Shown here: positions 35,120 to 43,954 of the stretch, piece by piece
Layout of the letters: each line of letters opens with the position of its first letter
How positions within the stretch are numbered: the first letter of the stretch is position 1
Assembly (NCBI RefSeq): GCF_001544555.2
Contig: NZ_FCOK02000064.1
Location: 1 to 58,530, forward strand
Source of the DNA: Caballeronia udeis
GTDB taxonomy: Bacteria; Pseudomonadota; Gammaproteobacteria; Burkholderiales; Burkholderiaceae
Length of the DNA: 58,530 bases
Reading direction: 5' to 3'
Position numbers and translations under genes: made by a program
The notes under the pieces: generated by a model
The model's database searches: none
Told to the model about the DNA's origin: nothing
The model's input: the letters and a program-made list of their open reading frames with translations, nothing else

Positions 35120-35640
35120 TCAAATATCGGACTCGGGAAAGTTTCCGAATCGCTCCACGACAAAGTCGATGAAACTGCGAAGCTTCGGCGACATCTGGCG
35201 ATCACGCAAATAGAGCAGGTTGATCGACCGGACGGGCGGCGCATAATTCAGCAGTACCTCGATCAACCGGTTTGCCTTGATATCTGCATCGACCTGGATG
35301 GAGGGCAGAATGGCGGTGCCCATGTCAGCGAGTACGACTCTGCGCAACGCGTCCTAGTTGTCGATCTTCAAGCGGCCGTTGATAGGGACGCTTATGCTCC
35401 CATTCGGGCCGGACAGCGTCCACTCAGGTTGCGCCGCGTGCATTTCTGAACGTAATGGATAGGAATACGTTAGACATTGGTGAGAGCGCAGATCCTCCGG
35501 CGCTGCCGGCACGCCGTTCGAATCGAGGTATGCGGATGACGCACAAAGCACAAGGCGATACGGCTGCAAAGGACGGGCTGTCGGCACCCCCAGTACGTAA
35601 CTTGATACCGTGGCCGTCTTTTCTCCTGCAGGACCGCACG
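35120..35640 (-). pseudogene. LysR-type regulator remnant with internal amber stop
   Basis: On the minus strand, the frame from about 35640 encodes part of a LysR effector domain (ARPLQPYRLVLCASSAYL, then PAAPEDLRSHQCLTYSY), interrupted by an in-frame TAG at 35354-35356. Family similarity resumes in the same frame (DALRRVVLADMGTAILPSIQ) and ends naturally at 35120. The DNA-binding N-terminal half is absent, and stops appear further upstream. It is a 5'-truncated, nonsense-mutated relic. No functional LysR protein can be made. Confidence 0.8.
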
Positions 35641-35666
35641 CACGTTAAGCGCTTTATTTCAAAAGG

Positions 35667-37067
35667 CTAACAAGCTGACACCATTCGCCTCAGCATGGCC
35701 TCGAATCTTTCTTTAATAAGGCTTACTGATTTATTTTTGTAATAAAAATGTTCGTTATTCGAATGTACCAGCATGCAAGCGTTGACTTCGAACACGACGA
35801 CCCGACCGTTCAGATCCAGCGCGCAATCAATGCCGAAGTAATCGAGGTCGATTTCCCGCTGGATCGCCCGAAGCGCATGGAATTGCCGGGGGCCGAAGAC
35901 GCTGTGAGGATCCGCGAGGAAAGCTCTTTCCTCGTCCTGCATCCAGTGCTGATTGAGCATATCCGTGTTGGCGTGGTGAACCTTCCATTCGTCATGGATT
36001 GCAAGGTGATAGGGATAGATCCCGCCGTCGATAAACATAAACCGGTACTTTCGAAAGAAACCATCGGCAGAGCGGTAATCGAAATACTCTGTCAGGTAAA
36101 AGTCAGCATCTGGGAACTGAGCGACGAAGGCGTCGACTTCGTTCTCGTCATGAACCTTCTGGAAGTCATCGCCATTGTGCGTGCCGGCCAGCCGGATGAG
36201 CCAGGGCCGCGAGAACGATGCCAACCTGGGATCGCGCTCGAGTCCGAACGCGCGCTCGCCGGAAACACGCAGTGTCTGCGGAATATGACAGCCCGATACT
36301 GCGGTCAGCCGACGCGCGATCGAGTCCCGGCTGGTTCGCGCGATCTTGCCCGGATGATTAACCACAGGCTTGCCTATGAGGTCGACGAGTTTCGTAGCGG
36401 GCGCAAGCAGAGCGCGGCCTTGATCTACATCAGCGACGAGATTCACCACGACATCGGCGCTGTCGCGCAACATGTCGGTATCGTAAGCAACATCGGGGAG
36501 CAGATTGAGCACGTGGGTCTCGTACCCGACCTGATGAACGAGATGTTCGAACGGTGTATTGCCTGCACCGGGTGCGAACAGCATGAGGACGCGAAAGGCT
36601 GGCGGCGATTTGATTGCTTCGATCGTGACGAACGGTTTCAACGCGAGGCCGCGGCGATAATGCTCGCGCGCCTGCGGCGTCTGCCCCAGCGCCTGCTGCA
36701 AGTTGGCGACGAACTGCAAGGCGCTGGTGTCGTCGGGACTTTGCGCGAGTACGCGCTCGAAGCGATCCAGCGAGAGCTCCAGACGGTTCAAGCCGGCATA
36801 GGCGAGGCCAAGCTGCGCGTGAACAGAGACGTCTTCTTGCCATTCGTCCATGCGTTCAGTCAGCAACGTGACTGCATCCTCGAACCTGCCGGCGCGGATA
36901 AGAACTTGCGCGAGGCTCTTGCGCACTCCCCAATGACCTGGGTCAATGCGCAAAGCCTCTTGATAGAGCGCTTCGGCTTCGTCGAGCCTGCCTGCGCGGT
37001 GGTGCGCGAATGCTTCATCGATCAAGGAAATTATCGATATAGCCGGACTCGGCGTGTGGCGCGTCAT
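35667..37067 (-). CDS. TPR protein with C-terminal ATP-grasp-like domain
   Basis: From ATG 37067 (GAGGC upstream) the 466-residue product starts with three to four tetratricopeptide repeats (about residues 10-150: AFAHHRAGRLDEAEALYQEALRIDP is typical). It continues with a domain of about 300 residues resembling RimK/glutathione-synthetase-like ATP-grasp folds: KPVVNHPGKIARTSRD, RPWLIRLAGTHNGDD, the YRFMFIDGGIYPYHLAI strand pair and DYFGIDCALDLNGRVVVFEVNACML, where the conserved D..E.N pattern binds metal-ATP. It may ligate amino acids or modify a peptide or cofactor. No peptide precursor was noticed beside it. Confidence 0.72.
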   Translation of the reverse strand: MTRHTPSPAISIISLIDEAFAHHRAGRLDEAEALYQEALRIDPGHWGVRKSLAQVLIRAGRFEDAVTLLTERMDEWQEDVSVHAQLGLAYAGLNRLELSLDRFERVLAQSPDDTSALQFVANLQQALGQTPQAREHYRRGLALKPFVTIEAIKSPPAFRVLMLFAPGAGNTPFEHLVHQVGYETHVLNLLPDVAYDTDMLRDSADVVVNLVADVDQGRALLAPATKLVDLIGKPVVNHPGKIARTSRDSIARRLTAVSGCHIPQTLRVSGERAFGLERDPRLASFSRPWLIRLAGTHNGDDFQKVHDENEVDAFVAQFPDADFYLTEYFDYRSADGFFRKYRFMFIDGGIYPYHLAIHDEWKVHHANTDMLNQHWMQDEERAFLADPHSVFGPRQFHALRAIQREIDLDYFGIDCALDLNGRVVVFEVNACMLVHSNNEHFYYKNKSVSLIKERFEAMLRRMVSAC

Positions 37068-37380
37068 GTAGCCTCGTTGCAAGGAAAGGAACGGGCGGGA
37101 GGGGAATCCCGCGCCTGGCGCAACGAGGTTGAGTTTAGCTCGTCGGAATCCTTTTATCGTGCGACGCGTCCGAAATATGCGTGAAGCTGAAGGGCACGAA
37201 CTCGGTCGAGCTAACGTTTTACTGACGCAATGCTGACCGTATTGCAAGTAACGAAATGTGGCTCGCCGGTCGAGCGGGCAGTTACGTGCGCCGCTAAGCG
37301 CTGCAGATTTAACGTTGCAATACTAAGGACTTATTCAGGTTGCAGTTGCGTCATCGGCTACTGTGCCCAGCAGCTTCGCG
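37068..37380. other. Intergenic region upstream of the TPR gene
   Basis: 313 bases without a recognised gene. A nine-base inverted repeat, GTATTGCAA (37239-37247) and TTGCAATAC (37315-37323), is present. This region should carry the promoter of the TPR gene. Confidence 0.5.
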
Positions 37381-37905
37381 CTATTTGATCGTATCGGCGG
37401 CGGCCTTGCACACTGACGCGTCCTGATCGCCTGTGCCGCCACTACAGCCGATAGCGCCGACGAGCTTTCCTCCTTCTACAAGCGGAAACCCTCCCGGCGC
37501 TGCAACCAGTTCCGCATCCAGCGTGCCCACGTAGGCGTGTCCGGTCTCAAACTGATTGTAGAAAACCCTCGTTTCCCGACGAAATCTCGCTGACGTGCGC
37601 GCTTTGTTCTGCGAGATAGCAATCGACGCGAACTGCGCACCGTCCATTCGTTCGAACGCGAGGAGGTCGCCATGCATGTCGACGACAGCAATATTCATTT
37701 TCCAGTCGTGCTTCTTTGCTTCGGCTTCCGCGATCGCGAGCAGCCTCTTCGCGGTGTCGAGATCAATCGTGGTCCCATAGGGAATGTCGAATGGCATCTT
37801 GTCAGGCGTGCCGCCCGCGAGAGGCTGTGAGGCTGGGGTTTGAGCTGCCGCAACGGTTGCCGCGGCGAGGCACGCTGAACATGCGATCTGGACGAGGTTT
37901 TGCAT
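37381..37905 (-). CDS. GlcG/HbpS-type heme-binding family protein, periplasmic
   Basis: ATG 37905 is preceded by an almost perfect AGGAGGTG. The 174-residue protein has a Sec signal peptide (QIACSACLAAATVAAAQ) and the GlcG/HbpS fold: LDTAKRLLAIAEAEAKKHDWKMNIAVVDMHGDLLAFERMDGA, then SKNKARTSARFRRET-like and GGFPLVEGGKLVGAIGCSGGTGDQDASVCKAAAD. Proteins of this family bind haem or related ligands and are often annotated as cofactor-binding or sensing. The frame extends to 38046 without a ribosome site. It is monocistronic by spacing. Confidence 0.85.
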   Translation of the reverse strand: MQNLVQIACSACLAAATVAAAQTPASQPLAGGTPDKMPFDIPYGTTIDLDTAKRLLAIAEAEAKKHDWKMNIAVVDMHGDLLAFERMDGAQFASIAISQNKARTSARFRRETRVFYNQFETGHAYVGTLDAELVAAPGGFPLVEGGKLVGAIGCSGGTGDQDASVCKAAADTIK

Positions 37906-38115
37906 CACACCACCTCCTGTTTTGGCAGGCCGGATGGTTGTCAACGTAGCGCGACGAGGGCTGGTGCGCAAGGGGATTTTGCGCGCAATCCAAGCTGCGC
38001 CAAGCCACGAAACTTGCGCTTGACGGCCGGGCCAATCCACCAGCAATTGAAGTGCATTTGCCGGGTGGCCGGATCGATGGGGCTAGCTGCTTACGTCCAC
38101 AGCAAGCGCTCAGCT

Positions 38116-39996
38116 TCACCTTGATCCGTAAACTATTTGTGCTGCCAGATCGTGTTTGACTGCCACCGCCATTTTCCTCAGGCCCTGCCACTGGTCAGGT
38201 TCGACATACGGGCTGTGCATGGTGATATCGAGCGTTCGCGTGACGGTAATAACCTGGCCCGAGGTGGCATAACTCGATGTGTACGTTCCGAACGTCGACG
38301 TAATTTTCGCCGGCTCGGGAAGGCTGGATACCTTGACTGTCCCAGGCAATTCTATCGTCGTCGTTTCGCTGATATGCCGGCCGCTAAACAGCAGCGGGTA
38401 TCTACGCCGGCTCGTCGTCACCAACTCGAATGCGCCAGCAATATTCGTAAAGCTGTTCAAGCCCTGCGGCACCCGTATCGCGCCCGGGCCCGGGAACTGA
38501 GCGTAGTCGGGAAGCTCGAACCTCGTCTCGTATTGAAAGGGATCTTTAAGATTGTGCAGATCACCATGAATGTATCTGCCTGATCCGTCCGCGCCGCTCA
38601 TCGTCAGCATCCGTTGCGCGAACACAGGCTCTACCCCTGAACGCAATGAAGCGAAAACAGATCGGGCGATCCAGTCGGGGTCCCCCAGGTTATCGATCCG
38701 GGTTGTGCCCCTGGCAGTCCCGTCGCTGTCAAAGAGGACCGCTGATTGAAAGGTTACGCGGTCCGTGTCGGGACTCGCCAAGGGCAGGGTCACCAGCGTG
38801 GCGCCGCCGCTGCCGTTATCCGTGACCAGTGCTGATTTTCCGCCCTGGTTGCCAGGAAGTACGCCGAACCTGGCCATGCCGGCAGTCGAGTCCGCATAAA
38901 TATCAAACTCGGGAATATAGGTAATCGTATGGTCGAAGACCGCCAGAGGCTCAGCAACCTTTGGGAGCCAGTAGCGATTGTCGCCATTCACCAGCACGAC
39001 GCTGCTCTTGATCCCCTTCGCCGCAAGCAACGCTTCGAGAAGCGTTGTGTGGTCTTTGCAGTCGCCGTATCGCGCATCAAGCACGGCCTGAGCACTGTGC
39101 GGGACAACACCGCCAAAGCCGAGGTAGATTGCGACATAGCGAATGTTGTTGCTTACCCATCGATAGATAGCGTTCGCCTGATCACGCCGGTCAGTAATCC
39201 CCTTGGTCAGTTCGTCTGCCAACTCCTGTATTCGCGGTGTGACAGCCGCTTGCTGACTTGCCCGAGCGACATACGCCTGCCCTACCGCTTCGTAGTTCGG
39301 AAAAGTGGAAAGCGTCAGACGCGGACTGCGATCGTTAATGCTGGGCGCACCCGGTTCCGGCGGTTGAGCCTGGGTATCTTTAATAGACCACTGCCACATT
39401 TGCTTACCATTGTTGTCCGCAGCAACAAGCCCACCCTGCATATCGATAGCCTCGGCGTAGAGCTTGATTGCAGCCGGCGCATAAACCGTGACTTTTGCTG
39501 ACTCGAAGACCTTGTCATCCAAAAACGTATCGGTTGTAAAGAACTGCCCCGGAAACAAGGGTTTTATTTGAGTTTCACGCGTATGCGTTGTGATAGTTGC
39601 ACCGACCTGGACGCCAGGGAAAACAATGGTTTTTACCCGGCCGTCGGCAAATATTGGGGCATATGCGCTCGCAGGGCTTTGTTGAGCCAGGATTGCGTCC
39701 GGCGAAACGTCAATCCGCTTGCCGTCTTGCGTCGTTGTATAAGCTTCAAGAACTTCAAACGACTGCAGTGCATTGTTATAACTATGCGCTATCTGCCCGT
39801 AGGACTTAACCCCTTCGTCGGTATCGATGCGGATCGACCGGGTCGCGTCGAGCGTAAAGCTGCCATCGGCGTTCACGTTATAAACGTTGTCGTCGCTCAG
39901 GACCGTGGTGCCCGGCTGATAGTCCACTGCAGCGGCGCTAACCGCGTAACCAGCCACGGCCAAAAGAATTATTGTTTTGTAAACGGGGCTCCGCAT
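38116..39996 (-). CDS. DUF3857 and transglutaminase-like domain protein, exported
   Basis: The 626-residue product has a Sec signal peptide (residues 1-22), an N-terminal DUF3857 region (about 45-220) and a transglutaminase-like core. The catalytic Cys is in DARYGDCKDHTTLLEALL (near residue 312), the His in VFDHTITYIPEFD, and the Asp in DIYADSTAGM. A C-terminal beta-rich region follows. This architecture is widespread in periplasmic or outer-membrane-associated proteins of unknown substrate. GGAGAGAG precedes ATG 39996. No partner gene adjoins. Confidence 0.88.
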   Translation of the reverse strand: MRSPVYKTIILLAVAGYAVSAAAVDYQPGTTVLSDDNVYNVNADGSFTLDATRSIRIDTDEGVKSYGQIAHSYNNALQSFEVLEAYTTTQDGKRIDVSPDAILAQQSPASAYAPIFADGRVKTIVFPGVQVGATITTHTRETQIKPLFPGQFFTTDTFLDDKVFESAKVTVYAPAAIKLYAEAIDMQGGLVAADNNGKQMWQWSIKDTQAQPPEPGAPSINDRSPRLTLSTFPNYEAVGQAYVARASQQAAVTPRIQELADELTKGITDRRDQANAIYRWVSNNIRYVAIYLGFGGVVPHSAQAVLDARYGDCKDHTTLLEALLAAKGIKSSVVLVNGDNRYWLPKVAEPLAVFDHTITYIPEFDIYADSTAGMARFGVLPGNQGGKSALVTDNGSGGATLVTLPLASPDTDRVTFQSAVLFDSDGTARGTTRIDNLGDPDWIARSVFASLRSGVEPVFAQRMLTMSGADGSGRYIHGDLHNLKDPFQYETRFELPDYAQFPGPGAIRVPQGLNSFTNIAGAFELVTTSRRRYPLLFSGRHISETTTIELPGTVKVSSLPEPAKITSTFGTYTSSYATSGQVITVTRTLDITMHSPYVEPDQWQGLRKMAVAVKHDLAAQIVYGSR

Positions 39997-40197
39997 CGAC
40001 TTTCTCTCTCCGATTATTATTCTGATGTGGCTTGATCATATTGATGCGAACAGGCCACGTTTAAATCGAAGCTGATTATAGGTCGAACAAGCAAGCGCAA
40101 ATAGAAGATACCGCCGCCGGCAAGTGATGGGGGTAGCTACGCTTACGCAACGATTACGAAAAGAACGCGGGCGCCGGACAAAAGCTACCCGCCTGTA

Positions 40198-41856
40198 TCA
40201 ATACGCCGCCAATGCCCGCAATGCAAAACGCTTCAGCTTACCCGTCTCGGTGCGCGGCAAAGCCTCAATAAATTCAATCGCACGCGGATACTTGTACGGC
40301 GCGATCTGTTCCTTGACGAAGGTTTGCAACTCCACCACCAGCGCGTCGCTCGCTACAAATCCCGCGCCAAGAACAACGTACGCCTTGGCAATCTGCCCGC
40401 GCTCGTCATCGGCAACGCTGACCACTCCGCACTCCGCCACCGCTTCATGCAACAGCAGCGCGCTTTCCACTTCAGGACCGGAAATGTTATAGCCCGCCGA
40501 GATGATCATATCGTCGGCACGGGACTGATAAAACACGTACCCATCCGCATCGATACAAACCGAATCGCCCGGAAGGTTCCATCCATCGCGGACAAAACTA
40601 CGCTGCCGCGGATCACTCAGATAACGGCACCCTGTCGGTCCCCTCACGGCAAGCATGCCGATCTCGCCGACAGGAACCGGCTGCATGTCGTTGTCCACTG
40701 CCTGCACCACGTAACCCGGCACCGCGCGCCCAATCGCTCGATCACGTGTCTGCGTTTCTGCGCTCGACACAAAGATATGGATCATCTCCGTGCTGCCAAT
40801 TCCATCGATCATCTGCAAACCCGTGGCCTGCCGCCAGAGCTTGCGTGTGGCATCGGGCAACGCCTCTCCCGCCGAGACGCTTTTTCTAAGGGTTGCCAAA
40901 TCAAAACGCGACGCGAGCCCCGCCATCTGCCGATAAAACGTCGGCGCGGTGAACATGATCGTTGCGCGAAAACGCTCGACCACGTGCAGCAGCGTCTCCG
41001 GACTCAACTTCTCGATCAACACCGTCGATGCCCCCGCACGCAGCGGAAAACACAGCAGGCCACCCAGCCCGAAGGTGAACGCTAGCGGAGGCGTACCGCA
41101 GAAGATATCGTCCGCGGTGGGCTTGAGAATATGGTGCGGAAACAGGTCGCACATGGCAAGCACGTCACGATGAAAATGCATGCAACCCTTCGGCATTCCC
41201 GTTGTGCCGCTGGTAAATGCGATCAGGCAGACATCGTCGGCAGCGGTATCCACCGCCGTGTAATCGACGGGCTGAAGCAAGGCGATGGTATCGACCGAGT
41301 CCGGGCCATCGTCATGAAAGAGCCTTGTTTGCAGCAGGTTTTCGCAAAAGTACGCGCTGGCGGGGTCGCTGCATTGCGCGAGTTCATCGACCAGGCGCGC
41401 GTCGCATAAAGCGGCTGAAACCTGAGCCTTGTCGATGATCTGCTTCAGCTCCTTGGCACGCAGAAGCGGCATGGTAGGCACCACCACGAGCCCCGCCTTC
41501 AAGGATGCAAGCCATGCGATCGCCATATGCAGCGTGTTCGGTCCACGCAGCAGGATACGGTTACCCGGCACCAGTCCCATTACCCCGGTCAGCACATGCG
41601 CGGCCTGATTCACGCGCGTGCGCAATTCACTGTACGTGGTCGCATGCGGAGCACCCTCCACGTCCGACCAGATCGCGGGTCGCCCGCCCTGCCCGCGTTC
41701 CGGATGGTCATCGATTATCCGGTCGAGCAATTCGACTGCGCAATTCACGCGTGCGGGATAAGAGACGTCGGGGTTGTCGAGCAGAAACTGCGGCCACTCG
41801 CCGGGCGGCGGCAGGTTGTCGCGGGAAAACGTATCGACGTGAGCCGAAGGTTCCAT
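40198..41856 (-). CDS. Aryl-CoA ligase (2-aminobenzoate/benzoate-CoA ligase family)
   Basis: From ATG 41856 (GGGAG six bases upstream) the 552-residue protein is an adenylate-forming ligase with the phosphate loop FTSGTTGMPKG, the core GIGSTEM motif, the hinge GYNISGPEVE and the C-terminal catalytic lysine in PRTETGKLKRF. It belongs with the benzoate- and 2-aminobenzoate-CoA ligases, activating an aromatic acid with ATP and CoA. It closes the aminobenzoate-type operon, 35 bases after RidA. The precise ring substrate cannot be fixed by sequence alone. Confidence 0.85.
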   Translation of the reverse strand: MEPSAHVDTFSRDNLPPPGEWPQFLLDNPDVSYPARVNCAVELLDRIIDDHPERGQGGRPAIWSDVEGAPHATTYSELRTRVNQAAHVLTGVMGLVPGNRILLRGPNTLHMAIAWLASLKAGLVVVPTMPLLRAKELKQIIDKAQVSAALCDARLVDELAQCSDPASAYFCENLLQTRLFHDDGPDSVDTIALLQPVDYTAVDTAADDVCLIAFTSGTTGMPKGCMHFHRDVLAMCDLFPHHILKPTADDIFCGTPPLAFTFGLGGLLCFPLRAGASTVLIEKLSPETLLHVVERFRATIMFTAPTFYRQMAGLASRFDLATLRKSVSAGEALPDATRKLWRQATGLQMIDGIGSTEMIHIFVSSAETQTRDRAIGRAVPGYVVQAVDNDMQPVPVGEIGMLAVRGPTGCRYLSDPRQRSFVRDGWNLPGDSVCIDADGYVFYQSRADDMIISAGYNISGPEVESALLLHEAVAECGVVSVADDERGQIAKAYVVLGAGFVASDALVVELQTFVKEQIAPYKYPRAIEFIEALPRTETGKLKRFALRALAAY

Positions 41857-41891
41857 GGTGAACTCCCAGAACAACGAATAAGCAACGATGG

Positions 41892-42287
41892 TTAATCCGG
41901 AATGACAGCGGTGGCTTCGATCTCCACCTTGGCTTCGTCTTCAATGAGCGCGACCACCTGCACAGCGCTCATCGCAATGTCGTAGTTGCCGATCAGTTCG
42001 CGAAACGCGCTGCCCACGTCCCTCAGCGCAGCGATGTATTCGCGCTTGTCGGTCACGTACCAGGTCAGGCGCACAAGGTGCTCCGGGCGCCCTCCCGCAG
42101 CGGCGAGCACGGCGACTATGTTCGCCAGCGCCTGATGCGCCTGCGCAGCAAAGTCGCTGCTCTGGAAGCGCCCTTGCGCATCCCAGCCTATCTGCCCTGC
42201 CATGAAGACCTGCGTGCCACGCGCGGCCACGCCGTTCGCGTATCCGCGCGGCTTGACCCAGCCGTCCGGGAGCAATGCTTTTTTCAT
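41892..42287 (-). CDS. RidA family enamine/imine deaminase
   Basis: A 131-residue YjgF/RidA-type protein with VFMAGQIGWDAQGRF, an AQAHQALANIVAVLAAAGG helix and the conserved C-terminal pattern VVALIEDEAKVEIEATAVIPD. RidA proteins hydrolyse reactive enamines and imines to ketones plus ammonia. Within this operon an imine or enamine intermediate is expected after ring reduction of an aminobenzoyl-CoA, so RidA could release its nitrogen (inference). ATG 42287 overlaps the thioesterase stop by four bases. Confidence 0.88.
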   Translation of the reverse strand: MKKALLPDGWVKPRGYANGVAARGTQVFMAGQIGWDAQGRFQSSDFAAQAHQALANIVAVLAAAGGRPEHLVRLTWYVTDKREYIAALRDVGSAFRELIGNYDIAMSAVQVVALIEDEAKVEIEATAVIPD

Positions 42288-42751
42288 GATCGGGTCTCCT
42301 TCACTTCGTCCTTTGCTTCGGCGAGCGCCGCGGGATTGAAACGTGTCAACGCAGCGCGGATGTCATCGGGAATATCGATCGACACACCCGATTCAAGCGA
42401 CGTTGTCACGAGTATCTGGCGCGCATGAAAACGCGTCTCGCCCTGCGCCTGCGCGTCGATGACAATGCCAACGGAACGCGCGCCGATGCGCTCAAGCGTG
42501 AGCGACAGCATGAGCGTGTCGCCCATCTGGCTCGGCCTGGAGAACGTGCAATCAAGCTTGACGATCGGCAAGCCGACGCGGCGTTTGCTGATCATCGCCG
42601 CATAATTGATGTCGAGTGCTTCGTTGAACCAGTCCTCTACAAGCGCGTTGGTCATCACGAGATACTGCGGAAAAAATACGATGCCGGCGGGATCGCAATG
42701 TGAAAAGCGAATGCGCACCGGCCGTTCGAAATGGGTCGATGGTTCCATCAT
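42284..42751 (-). CDS. Acyl-CoA thioesterase (4-hydroxybenzoyl-CoA thioesterase type)
   Basis: A 155-residue hot-dog-fold thioesterase. The pattern RIRFSHCDPAGIVFFPQY near residues 13-30 carries the catalytic aspartate of the 4-hydroxybenzoyl-CoA thioesterase class, and a conserved QMGDTLMLSLTLERIG strand follows. It could unload stalled aryl-CoA or remove CoA from a pathway product. Its start overlaps the acyl-CoA dehydrogenase stop (ATGA at 42748-42751) and its end overlaps RidA by four bases, marking tight translational coupling. Confidence 0.87.
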   Translation of the reverse strand: MMEPSTHFERPVRIRFSHCDPAGIVFFPQYLVMTNALVEDWFNEALDINYAAMISKRRVGLPIVKLDCTFSRPSQMGDTLMLSLTLERIGARSVGIVIDAQAQGETRFHARQILVTTSLESGVSIDIPDDIRAALTRFNPAALAEAKDEVKETRS

Positions 42752-43953
42752 GCGTTCCTCGCGGCATGCGCCTTGAGCAGATCGCGTCCGACGATCAACT
42801 GCTGCACTTCGGTCGCGCCTTCATAGATCCGCAGCGCACGAATCTCCCGATACAGTTGCTCGACCGCCGCACCGCTTTGCACCCCGCTTCCGCCCCACAA
42901 TTGCACGGCCGCATCAATAACCTGCTGGGCGCCCTCGCTCGCATGCCACTTCGCCAGTGCAGCTTCACGCGTGACGGACTTGCCCTGGTCGCGCAACCAC
43001 GCGGCCCGATAAACCAGCAATGCGGAGCTGTCGATAGTCAGCGCCATTTGCGCGAGCTTCGCTTGCGTCAGTTGGAAGTCGCCCAGCGTCTGCCCGAACA
43101 TCTTGCGCGACGCGGCGCGTTCGATCCCTTCGCTCATTGCTCGCCGCGCAAAGCCAAGCGATGCCGCCGCAACCGACGTACGAAAAATATCGAGGGTTCG
43201 CATCGCGAGTTTGAAACCTTCGCCCGGATTGCCAAGCAAAGCAGTGCGCGGCACGCGTGCGTTTTCGAAAGCGAGACGTGCCAGCGGATGCGGCGCGATC
43301 ACGTCGAGCCGTTCGGCAATGCGCAATCCCGGCGTATCCGCATCGACGATAAACGCGCTGATGCCACGCGCCCCCGCTGCCTCGCCGGTACGCGCGAACA
43401 CAACGTAAAAGTCCGCGATGCCGCCGTTCGAGATCCACGTCTTCTCGCCATTGAGCACATAAGAATCGCCGTCTTCTCGCGCACTGAGCGCAAGCGCGGC
43501 GACGTCCGAGCCTGCATCGGGTTCGGTCAACGCAAACGCCGCAATCGCGTCACCGCTTGCCACGCGCGGCAGGTAACGCTGCTTTTGCGCCTCGTTGCCG
43601 CCTAGCGAAATTGCGCCCGACCCGAGTCCTTGCATTGCAAGCGCGAAGTCCGCGAGACCGCTGTGACGAGCAAGCGTTTCGCGCAGCAGGCAAACAGCGC
43701 GCGTGTCGATAGTGTCGCCGTGTCCGCCGTAAGCGGTGCCGCCTATGCCATAACGTAACCACCCTGCCGCACCAAGCTCGCGTACGAGACGGCGGCAGAT
43801 TGCATCGACGTTCGCGTGGTCGGCATGTGTATCGCCAAGATGTTCGGATGCCCACGCGTCAATGCGCGCGCCGAGTTCGCGATGCCGTTCTTCGAAGAAC
43901 GGCCATGCGAGAGCGTCGTGGAAAGCGTCAGAAGTTGTTTGAGGATTGGCCAA
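42748..43953 (-). CDS. Acyl-CoA dehydrogenase
   Basis: Translation from TTG 43953, one base after the enoyl-CoA hydratase stop and with GAGGGAG upstream, gives a 401-residue acyl-CoA dehydrogenase. FAD-binding motifs are AAFALTEPDAGSDVAAL and WISNGGIADFYVVFAR; the C-terminal domain holds RALRIYEGATEVQQLIVGRDLL with the catalytic-region glutamate. The open frame back to 44073 is antisense-like and not family-related, so the rare TTG start is favoured. It would oxidise a ring-opened or cyclic acyl-CoA in the pathway. Confidence 0.88.
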   Translation of the reverse strand: MANPQTTSDAFHDALAWPFFEERHRELGARIDAWASEHLGDTHADHANVDAICRRLVRELGAAGWLRYGIGGTAYGGHGDTIDTRAVCLLRETLARHSGLADFALAMQGLGSGAISLGGNEAQKQRYLPRVASGDAIAAFALTEPDAGSDVAALALSAREDGDSYVLNGEKTWISNGGIADFYVVFARTGEAAGARGISAFIVDADTPGLRIAERLDVIAPHPLARLAFENARVPRTALLGNPGEGFKLAMRTLDIFRTSVAAASLGFARRAMSEGIERAASRKMFGQTLGDFQLTQAKLAQMALTIDSSALLVYRAAWLRDQGKSVTREAALAKWHASEGAQQVIDAAVQLWGGSGVQSGAAVEQLYREIRALRIYEGATEVQQLIVGRDLLKAHAARNA

Positions 43954-43954
43954 C

